Notes under the pieces: generated by a model
Seen by the model: the letters and a program-made list of their open reading frames with translations, nothing else
Database searches by the model: none
What the model was told of the DNA's origin: nothing
Program-made: the position numbers and the translations under genes
Shown here: positions 22,649 to 28,796 of the stretch, in pieces
How positions within the stretch are numbered: the stretch's first letter is position 1
Layout: the number at the start of each line of letters is the position of its first letter
NCBI GenBank assembly: GCA_937926105.1
Contig: CALANS010000164.1
Coordinates: 1-28,796 of the forward strand
From: an uncultured Actinomycetes bacterium
GTDB lineage: Bacteria > Actinomycetota > Actinomycetes > Mycobacteriales > Nakamurellaceae
Reading direction: 5' to 3'
Length of the DNA: 28,796 nucleotides

Positions 22649-24592
22649 TCAGACTGTCAGCTTCAGGAACAGTGTCTCGAACCGATCCAGGGTCTCATCG
22701 TCGACCTGAGCGAGGAACTCAGTCAGGTTCCCGGTGAGATAGTGCGCAGGCTTTGCGTGATCGAACTGAGCATGCCCTGCGACGCTGATCCGTCTCAGAA
22801 TTGGCTCGGACGTCACTGGCAGATCGGCTTCGCTGATCGGTGCGACCGCGCGATCGTAGAGCCAGAGGTAGTCCTTAGTCGTGAACAGATCCTCGATGTC
22901 GGCGGTCGCTGGCAGGCCGTGGCCAAGCTTTCCTAGGACGACGATCTTGTCTGCGTCGATTCCGACAGCCTCGGCAGCAGCACTAACCTTCTTCGCTGTC
23001 GAAACGGTATCCGCGCCGTCAACGAGCGCGCGCACGTCGAGGCGCCGTCCCATGATGGCGACGAAGGCAGGCATGTTGCCAACGCCGCCCACGGGAATGA
23101 TCGAGAGCCGAGGGTCCAGGCCGGTCCGCCCAAGACGGGCGAGGTGGTCGGAGAGGCGCAGGAGGTAGACGAAGTCGCTGCTGCCCTCGACGGCCAGGTG
23201 CGGCCCGGTGCCGAGGAAGAGGTGCTGCGACACCGAGTAGCCGATCGCTGCCTCGACGGGCAGGATCGTGTGGCGGTCGGCGGAGAGGTCGACCGGCGTA
23301 ATCACGACGCCAAGCTCAGGGATTTCTCGTGTGGCCCGATCGTGGATGGCACGCATGGTTTCGTAACGTGTCGGGTCAAGCATGTGTTGTGAGTGGGTCG
23401 TATAGAGAACCTGCTGCCTCGCGCCAAGCTCATCGACTATATAGCTTAAAAAGTCCTTCTGTGCCTCGCCGTGAAGGCTCATTGCAGGCTCGTCGAGTAG
23501 CACGACAACGCGTTTCGGATCGTCGCGGTAAACGCTGAATGCCGCCAAGAATGAGAAGAACCAACGGAATCCTGCAGATCGCAGCTCAAAGTTGGTGCTG
23601 ACGCCGCCGTGACGCTCATCGCGCAACTCGATTTTGAGGAACCGATGGCGAATAGGGTGTCCGTCCGAATCGTTGCCCACGATCGGCATGTCGGTATCGA
23701 AGTCGACCGTTAGGGCGTCGTTGGACTTCCAGTACTTGAAAACCTGATCGGTTAGATCGGCACCGGCTGCTTGCAACTCTGCCTTGCGGCTCGTGTAGTT
23801 CTCGTCTAGCAGGCTAGCGGGATCCTCACCGGCGAGGCGCAACAGCGCTAGCAGTGCTTCGTCGCCGCGATTGCGCTTGCCTGAGGCAGCTCGCGCGGCA
23901 AGTTCCGTCAGGTCGCAATCGCCGGGTAGAAGAGCATAGTTGTCGAAGTAGAAGAACCGCGGGAGCAGTGGCTCGATTTGCTGATGCTGCTCCTCGCTAA
24001 TTTGCTCCGTCGTGAGAAGCACATAAGGCTTAAGCGCGTTGGGAAGCTTCGCGACGGCGTTCGAGCGGGCCTGTTCGCTCGCGGCTTCGAGGTCTTTCGC
24101 CAACTGGCGAGCTGCACTGCCGACCTCATCGAGAGTATGCCCAGTCAGCGCATCCCGGTCCGCATCGTCGACACCAATGTCCTTACACGCGGCGGCAACG
24201 ATGGCTGCGACGTCTGCGTAGATGTCGATGCTCAGCTGGCCGTCGTAGCTGCGCGCAGCGACGACTTGGGCTCCTTCTGGCGGTTCGAAACCAAGGATGG
24301 GCTTGAGAGCAGCTACATCGCCCGGTTCGAGGTCGAACCATGCGGTGATCGGCTCCACCTCTCCCAGGTTTTGCGCCTGTCGATCACGCGACAAACGTCG
24401 TCGCGGGTACTCGGTTACAACATCGAACACGTCGCTCGCGTTCGCCGGGTTCAGCCGGTGCAGCGCCTTGAGCACGGTCGTCTTGCCCGACTCGTTCTTT
24501 CCGACGAGGCAAGTCACATGTTCCTCAACGTCCATCGTCTGCGCGTCGATAAAGTTGCGAAACCGCTCGATCTGGATCTGGGTCAGGATCAT
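22649..24592 (-). CDS. OLD-family ATP-dependent endonuclease (AAA + TOPRIM)
   Basis: Protein of 647 residues. The N-terminal ABC/SMC-like ATPase begins ILTQIQIERFRNF, with Walker A GKNESGKTT (31-39), Walker B VVVLLDEPAMSLH (362-374) and H-loop TTHSQH (398-403). The C-terminal TOPRIM domain has LAVEGSSD (Glu469), IIPVGGVGNM and RALVDGAD (Asp525), the metal-binding acids. OLD nucleases are used in phage exclusion, for example P2 Old and GajA. There is no UvrD-type GajB next to it; the only such helicase in the window is 19 kb away in another operon. The ATG at 24592 has GAGGG 6 bases upstream and TATACA (24605-24610) as a possible -10. Confidence 0.9.
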   Translation of the reverse strand: MILTQIQIERFRNFIDAQTMDVEEHVTCLVGKNESGKTTVLKALHRLNPANASDVFDVVTEYPRRRLSRDRQAQNLGEVEPITAWFDLEPGDVAALKPILGFEPPEGAQVVAARSYDGQLSIDIYADVAAIVAAACKDIGVDDADRDALTGHTLDEVGSAARQLAKDLEAASEQARSNAVAKLPNALKPYVLLTTEQISEEQHQQIEPLLPRFFYFDNYALLPGDCDLTELAARAASGKRNRGDEALLALLRLAGEDPASLLDENYTSRKAELQAAGADLTDQVFKYWKSNDALTVDFDTDMPIVGNDSDGHPIRHRFLKIELRDERHGGVSTNFELRSAGFRWFFSFLAAFSVYRDDPKRVVVLLDEPAMSLHGEAQKDFLSYIVDELGARQQVLYTTHSQHMLDPTRYETMRAIHDRATREIPELGVVITPVDLSADRHTILPVEAAIGYSVSQHLFLGTGPHLAVEGSSDFVYLLRLSDHLARLGRTGLDPRLSIIPVGGVGNMPAFVAIMGRRLDVRALVDGADTVSTAKKVSAAAEAVGIDADKIVVLGKLGHGLPATADIEDLFTTKDYLWLYDRAVAPISEADLPVTSEPILRRISVAGHAQFDHAKPAHYLTGNLTEFLAQVDDETLDRFETLFLKLTV

Positions 24593-24873
24593 CGTGTGCC
24601 CTCGTGTATATTCGTGCCGGGTTCGCGTCGTTGATCGATCTCGATCAGCTGCCGCCTCAATTGTGCTGAATTCCTGGAAGGAAGGCCAGCAGATCCGCTT
24701 GTCGATCCCGCTAAGGGACAGCGCGCTCGATTTTGACGCTGTCCATTTCGTCCCGGTGCGTCGGCACCGTAAGCCGTTCTCTCACCGGTCACCGATCGGC
24801 TTGGTGATGTGATGCGGCGTCCGGTCGCGATGGAAAGTGGCACCATTAATAGCACCTCAATTAGCCTGACCGT
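24593..24873. promoter_or_regulatory. Divergent promoter region (OLD and 24874 genes)
   Basis: Divergent gap of 281 bases. On the minus strand TATACA (24605-24610) is a possible -10 and GAGGG (24599-24603) the ribosome site of the OLD gene. On the plus strand an A/T-rich patch TTAATAGCACCTCAATTAG precedes the GTG at 24874, with no ribosome site, suggesting a leaderless start. No gene seen. Confidence 0.4.
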
Positions 24874-25365
24874 GTGACAACCGGTGATTCAGATGGTGAG
24901 CGGCGTATGTGCTTGGAGGCGCTAGGGTTCGCCATCGATCGTTGGGAAGGAGCAACGGCTCTTGCGACAGATGCAGCCATCTCGGAACGTGCGCTGCGCT
25001 TCGCGACGATCGGGGAGGCCCTGTTCTGGGCATCTTGCCTGGACGAGGCAACTGCAAACTTGCGCGATCGGCCGGATCGGGAAGAGTCGCAACTGCTCGA
25101 CGGCTTGCGTTACGCTCGGAACCGGATAACCCACGATCTAGTACAGACGACTGTGGAACATCCCGATGCAGTTCTCCCGATCCGTTTGCCAGCCCGCCTC
25201 GCGCACTACCGGTGGCAGGACGCTGACAAGATTCCCCCACCTGAGCGAGGGCTAGGCTCTGGTGATGCCCGCGGTCGGCGCTCAGGCTACGTCGCGGCAT
25301 GGCAGGGCCAACACGTGGATCAGACTTTACAAGCGCTGCTCTCGCACTTTCAGCAGCTCCAATGA
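24874..25365 (+). CDS. Hypothetical protein with R-x4-H motif
   Basis: Protein of 163 residues, helical, with LRYARNRITHDLVQ around residues 78-91. Arg82-x4-His87 resembles the catalytic motif of HEPN RNases and related helical proteins, here followed by a tail rich in Pro and Gly (KIPPPERGLGSGDARGRRSG). I do not recognise the family. GTG 24874 is the longest reasonable start; an in-frame ATG at 24907 (MCLEALGFAIDRWEG) is an alternative. It is divergent from the OLD nuclease, and its stop overlaps the next ATG (ATGA at 25362-25365). HEPN membership is inference from one motif. Confidence 0.65.
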   Translation: MTTGDSDGERRMCLEALGFAIDRWEGATALATDAAISERALRFATIGEALFWASCLDEATANLRDRPDREESQLLDGLRYARNRITHDLVQTTVEHPDAVLPIRLPARLAHYRWQDADKIPPPERGLGSGDARGRRSGYVAAWQGQHVDQTLQALLSHFQQLQ

Positions 25366-25574
25366 CCGATCGGCCCGCGGAGCGCCTGGGTCCTTCGGTG
25401 TTCATCCGCCCTGGTGGGGCACTTCGGCAAGTAGCGTTGGCGGGCGCTCTGACAGAAGGACTCGACGGCGAGGACCCGGCTAGCTCCGACCAAGGTCTAC
25501 TTGGCCCGCTGGATTGCGCACGGATCGGGGCATGCGGATGGCATCCCCGACCCGTTCGCGGCTGCGGCCGCTAA
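25362..25574 (+). CDS. Small coupled hypothetical protein, possibly frameshifted
   Basis: ATG overlapping the previous stop gives a 70-residue protein beginning MTDRPAERLGPSVFIRPGGA and continuing LRQVALAGALTEGLDGEDPA. After about residue 44 codon usage worsens and the tail turns Cys/Arg/Gly-rich. In the next frame the same DNA reads TKVYLARWIAHGSGHADGIP then DPFAAAAAKRR to a stop at 25606-25608, with much better G/C at third positions. A one-base insertion near 25488-25492 would explain this, so the native product may have ended at 25608. No family recognised. Confidence 0.5.
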   Translation: MTDRPAERLGPSVFIRPGGALRQVALAGALTEGLDGEDPASSDQGLLGPLDCARIGACGWHPRPVRGCGR

Positions 25575-25655
25575 ACGGCGATCAAGGATCCGAGTCGTCG
25601 TCGGATAGACGGCAGTAGAGCCCGCTGTCTGCGGCGGCGCACTGCAGAAGGTCGG

Positions 25656-26321
25656 TCAGCTTGAGGCCCACTGCGCGAGCGTCAAAGGGTTCAGTCGCTG
25701 CCCGAAGCGCAGGTGCTTGCCCGCGTTCAGTTGGTTGGCAAGGTCCGCCAGCTCCAAAGGGCTCGTACCGGGCCACTGGTTGCGGATGGCTTCGACGGCC
25801 AGCTGGTTTGGCACCAGTATGTGGCCACGATCGCGCATGTAGGTGAGAGCCTGGACTGCCATCGAACGTTCCCTGGAGTCGATGAGCCCTTGATTGAGCA
25901 CCGGCAACAGCGAAATCCCCTCGATCATCGCCTTGATCGGAGCGCTTGCTTCAGGCACGGGAGGGACAGGTTCGCCACCGAGGAACTCGACGCGATGGGC
26001 TGTGATCCAGGGCGCGTGGCCCTTGGAACCGCGGACCACAGCGAGCCCGTCGAGTTCAGCGCGACGCTCGATGTTAAGTACTTCGTCCAGGTGCAGGCAC
26101 CACGCGATTACTACGCCGGTTCGAGCCCGCGCGGTGTATCGACTGTGACGGTTGCTGGTCGTCCCAATGGGCCAGCCGGTGTGCTCCAGCCATGGCGACG
26201 CCTCGATCGCGCTCGTGCTTGGGCCAATGATCGTAATTGGGGAATCTTTGCCGGCCCACGTCGCGGCGAGACGGAAAGAGTCGCGTAGGTCGACGTGGGA
26301 AGTGATGTAGGCGCGGCGCAT
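25656..26321 (-). CDS. Hypothetical protein, paired with the 26411 gene
   Basis: Protein of 221 residues starting MRRAYITSHVDLRDSFRLAA. Seen: an alternating strand/helix pattern (SPITIIGPST, GVVIAWCLHLDEVLNIERRA, LAVVRGSKGHAPWITAH) and a C-terminal helical part (SMAVQALTYMRDRGHILVPN, PLELADLANQLNAGKHLRFG). I cannot place it in a family; the first half might be an alpha/beta domain, without an obvious nucleotide-binding loop. It follows the 554-residue gene on the same strand after about 90 bases, so the two may be one transcription unit. It is convergent with the 24874/25362 genes. Start at 26321 is the first ATG of the frame. Confidence 0.65.
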   Translation of the reverse strand: MRRAYITSHVDLRDSFRLAATWAGKDSPITIIGPSTSAIEASPWLEHTGWPIGTTSNRHSRYTARARTGVVIAWCLHLDEVLNIERRAELDGLAVVRGSKGHAPWITAHRVEFLGGEPVPPVPEASAPIKAMIEGISLLPVLNQGLIDSRERSMAVQALTYMRDRGHILVPNQLAVEAIRNQWPGTSPLELADLANQLNAGKHLRFGQRLNPLTLAQWASS

Positions 26322-26410
26322 AGGACGAGGATAGGTGCACAGTCTGACAGCGCTACCTCCTGGCGGCGAGAGCGGTCCCTACATGGTGAGCCGGTCGTGG
26401 TCCGCGCGTC

Positions 26411-28075
26411 TCATCCGGCCGTTGCTGTTGAAATCACCATGGCGATGCTGTCGACTGCGCCGATCAGTTTGACGCAGATGTTCTCAAAAATTTCCGTCGG
26501 TAGAGTCGCACCGCCCGCTACGCGGGCAAGCGCCTTATCGGCGGAGCTACCGGTGTAATGGGCAAAGCCACCCTGTGAGCGAAGGTCTTGCAGTTCGCGC
26601 AGCGGCTGCACTGCGTCCTCGGGACCGTCCAGTTCATCGACGTACTGCTGTAGGAGGGCGAGGCTCTTCGCATCCCTGTGCGGCTCGGTGCGCAGCACTT
26701 TCCTGAGCCGTGAGGAGTCGATGCTGTCGACGAGAACTTTTGACAGCGTGAGTAGGGGGCCCTGCAGGGCGCTCCTGTCGCTGACAACGGGGGGATGCAG
26801 GGCTGCCCACTCGGTAGCCGTGGGTTCGGCGAGCGGTCGCCATAAAGGCCAACCCAAACGACGCTGCGATGCGTTGTTTGCCCGACCGAGCGCCGCTCGG
26901 ATGTCCCGCACGACATCGGGGCTGGACGCCACCTGGTTGAGCCGCTCACGGCGGAGCTTGCCTTCATCGGGATCGCCACCTGCCGGAGCCACGTTGTGTG
27001 CCCGCCAGTGATCCCACTCCCGCCATGGCATGCGAGAAAGGTCATAGAGATCGACTTCCACGAGATTGTCGGAAGTTCGCCCGATGGACAGGCTCCAGAC
27101 ATGCAGGCAGGAGATGCGACTTCCGGTGACGGTATACCGGCGTGGCTCTGCGAGATAGCGATCGAGCACCTGGGCGTTGAAGTAGATCCGGGTCCAGAAG
27201 TGGGGGCCGGGGCTCCCGTCCACCCCGGTGTTGTCGGTCGTGGGCTGGACCGTCAAGGGACGTCCTGTCGATGCGTTGAGGCCATAAATGAACTCAGGGT
27301 AGTCATCTGGCTCTTCGTCGGTGCACCATGCTGGACCTGGCGCGCCGTCTGCCGGGAGGACAACGTACTGGCCGTGCAGTGAGCTCGCGGCCAGCGGCTT
27401 TCCGCCATCGGCACCGTCGTAGTCGTAGACCTGGAATTCCATCGACGCCCAGCCGCACGCCAGTGGATGTTCCTCGCGCTCCACCTCACTTGTACCCGGA
27501 TGGTCTTGATCGACCTGGACGGCAAGCAGCATCGCTCTGCCTCGAAGGTGTAGGTAGTGACGAAGAGCGAGTGCCCGGACCTCGACCGCGTAATCGTCGG
27601 GCGCGGCTACGCGCACCCTTGCCAGTTCGACGTCCCGTCCAGCCGAGTCGAGATAGATCCACTGGTCGCCTCGGCGAATGGCTCGCCAATACCAAAGGAA
27701 CGGCAGCGCCCACTCCACGGCGGGTACGGTCGCAGGCTCCTGCCATCTCACCTGACAAAAGAACTCTGCACACCCACCGAACCGATCGGCCATCCCATCG
27801 TGAAAGATCCCGTCAAATATCTCAACCTCGCCAACCTCCCTGGCCACGCACTGCGGCCGGGCCAGCTCTGTATCGACATCTTCGATGGGTATGAGTGCGC
27901 AGCATCGAACGTCCGATGCCGGGCCAGGCGTTAGTTCAACGATCCGGACCCAGTCAACCGGGAACGGTGCGATCGACCGCATCGCGTCGACAGGCCACCA
28001 CTCCAGATGGCGACCAGCCGGAGCGAACTCGGCAGCTAGCGAAGTTCCACTGGGATTGCTCACGGGATCCATCAC
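26411..28075 (-). CDS. Large hypothetical protein with possible C-terminal HEPN-like motif
   Basis: Protein of 554 residues, soluble. Two blocks stand out: a central one, FWTRIYFNAQVLDRYLAEPR (293-312), ISCLHVWSLSIGRT (321-334), VDLYDLSRMPWREWDHWRAH (341-360), and a helical C-terminal part ending LRELQDLRSQGGFAH (492-506), in which Arg499-x6-His506 fits the R-x4-6-H pattern of HEPN-type domains. I recall similar uncharacterised proteins with 'DLYDLSRMP..E..HWR..N' motifs but cannot name the family. Two adjacent ATGs (28073-28075, 28070-28072) are possible starts. It probably forms an operon with the 25656 gene. Defence involvement is a guess from neighbourhood. Confidence 0.7.
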   Translation of the reverse strand: MMDPVSNPSGTSLAAEFAPAGRHLEWWPVDAMRSIAPFPVDWVRIVELTPGPASDVRCCALIPIEDVDTELARPQCVAREVGEVEIFDGIFHDGMADRFGGCAEFFCQVRWQEPATVPAVEWALPFLWYWRAIRRGDQWIYLDSAGRDVELARVRVAAPDDYAVEVRALALRHYLHLRGRAMLLAVQVDQDHPGTSEVEREEHPLACGWASMEFQVYDYDGADGGKPLAASSLHGQYVVLPADGAPGPAWCTDEEPDDYPEFIYGLNASTGRPLTVQPTTDNTGVDGSPGPHFWTRIYFNAQVLDRYLAEPRRYTVTGSRISCLHVWSLSIGRTSDNLVEVDLYDLSRMPWREWDHWRAHNVAPAGGDPDEGKLRRERLNQVASSPDVVRDIRAALGRANNASQRRLGWPLWRPLAEPTATEWAALHPPVVSDRSALQGPLLTLSKVLVDSIDSSRLRKVLRTEPHRDAKSLALLQQYVDELDGPEDAVQPLRELQDLRSQGGFAHYTGSSADKALARVAGGATLPTEIFENICVKLIGAVDSIAMVISTATAG

Positions 28076-28405
28076 ACCATCAAGTGGTCACCATCGCAGT
28101 GGTGTGCCATGCGGTTCTACCAATCGGCGCCAACTGTGATATTGGAAGGTCAACGCCGATAGCGGAACCGTGACCGGGACGCTTCCGGTCGCGCTGGCGT
28201 TACGTGTGCGGCGAATGGGGTCGCGTCCCGTGGGGGCCGTCCGGTCGTCGTCGCCGGGACACGGCGGCTAAACGGTACCCGGTGAATGCGGCGCTGACGG
28301 CGGCTTGAACGCCGCTGGCGTTGCACGGACCCCGTGCCTCGATCTGGCGATGGGCAGTGCCGGGCGGTACTCCTGCAACGGTCTCTGCGATAGCTCCTGC
28401 GCCGA
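28076..28405. other. Gene-poor stretch before the third motif array
   Basis: About 330 bases with no supportable gene. GC-rich, with open frames but Arg/Pro-rich translations. No hairpin or promoter element stood out. Confidence 0.4.
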
Positions 28406-28558
28406 GCGCATCCTGAGCGCATCCTGAAGTCGGCGTTCCAGGATGCGCAGGTCACGCACCTACACGACGCCAGGATGCGCCTCCGAAATCCCAGGACGCG
28501 CCCCTCGCACCTGCCTGAGTTGCGCCCAGGAAGCGGGCAGGTTGCGGCTGGGATGCGC
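28406..28558 (+). repeat. GGATGCGC motif array, copy 3 (upstream of the 28591 gene)
   Basis: Two inverted copies GCGCATCCTG (28406-28415, 28417-28426) are followed by direct copies at 28439-28448 and 28471-28480 (CAGGATGCGC), 28492-28501 (CAGGACGCGC) and 28549-28558 (TGGGATGCGC). The 12-base spacer between the second inverted copy and the first direct copy differs by one base from copy 2. Spacings 32 and 21 recur. It precedes the paralogue of the 6890 gene by the same distance (about 32 bases). Confidence 0.75.
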
Positions 28559-28590
28559 TCAGGTTGCGGGTGGCGGCGACGCTGCCGGCC

Positions 28591-28796
28591 ATGGATACCA
28601 ACGACAATGCCCGCGCGGGAGTCCAGGTGCGGGCGAAGGAAATGGAATGGGCCGTCGCTTTTGCGTCCGGGGATCCGGCGCGGCAGTGGGCGGCGTCATG
28701 CTCGATCGCGCGGGTCGTAACGAGCAATGATTCCTGGGCGGATTCGACCGTGCTTCAGGAGGCTGCGGTCGGCGCATTTGACGCGGTGACCGAGTC
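28591..28796 (+). CDS. Hypothetical protein, MDTN family, partial (cut by window end)
   Basis: The ATG at 28591 opens a frame that runs off the window: MDTNDNARAGVQVRAKEMEW, then AVAFASGDPARQWAASCSIA, RVVTSNDSWADSTVLQEAAV and GAFDAVTE. It is collinear with the first ~68 residues of the 6890 gene with few changes and keeps the same leader and motif array. No domain is recognised. Whether an ATGA-coupled second gene follows cannot be seen. Confidence 0.65.
   Translation, partial: MDTNDNARAGVQVRAKEMEWAVAFASGDPARQWAASCSIARVVTSNDSWADSTVLQEAAVGAFDAVTE

Noticed and set aside
22649..24592. Calling the OLD gene part of a Gabija system
   Set aside because: Gabija needs an adjacent GajB helicase; the only UvrD-like helicase lies 19 kb away, tightly coupled to DarT and ARH.

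Overview
The window is high-GC DNA with strong G/C bias at third codon positions, actinobacterial-looking gene families (DUF4232 lipoprotein, PadR operon, F420/FMN split-barrel protein, XRE and AbrB toxin-antitoxin pairs) and many ATGA/GTGA start-stop overlaps. It most resembles Mycobacteriales, and Nocardia is my best guess; I recognise no species marker. No rRNA, tRNA or CRISPR array was seen.

Layout. 1-2100: a DUF6933 gene, a split-barrel oxidase-like gene and a possible HEPN-type protein, all on the minus strand. Between the first two lies an array of GGATGCGC motifs that recurs twice more. 2451-6354: a tightly coupled plus-strand operon of an SF1 UvrD/Rep-like helicase, a DarT-like DNA ADP-ribosyltransferase, and an ADP-ribosylglycohydrolase fused to a C-terminal VOC-like domain. 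This is the strongest candidate for an unusual system: it looks like a DarTG-type toxin/antitoxin with an ARH-type hydrolase in place of the macrodomain DarG, plus a helicase. 6355-8640: a second GGATGCGC array, an unrecognised gene, and an ATGA-coupled follower gene cut off by a 5'-truncated group II intron (maturase tail plus domains V and VI). 8644-10170: a SIR2-domain gene with an in-frame TGA just after its NAD-binding motif. 10521-15861: small membrane and hypothetical proteins around a 1209-residue YobI-type membrane P-loop ATPase. 16054-18099: a serine recombinase, a toxin-antitoxin pair with a frameshifted toxin, and a second, intact-looking pair. 18308-22207: a DUF4232 lipoprotein, then a PadR regulator / membrane protein / beta-propeller lipoprotein operon. 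22649-28075: an OLD-family ATPase-TOPRIM nuclease, two small genes, and two large unrecognised proteins. 28406-28796: the third GGATGCGC array and the start of a paralogue of the 6890 gene, cut by the window end.

Read together, this is an accessory, defence-rich island (DarT/ARH, SIR2, OLD, YobI ATPase, two TA modules, possible HEPN proteins) with signs of decay: a nonsense codon in SIR2, a frameshift in a HigB-like toxin, a truncated intron and a motif array with no gene behind it. All family assignments come from reading motifs in the translations; no database search was run.
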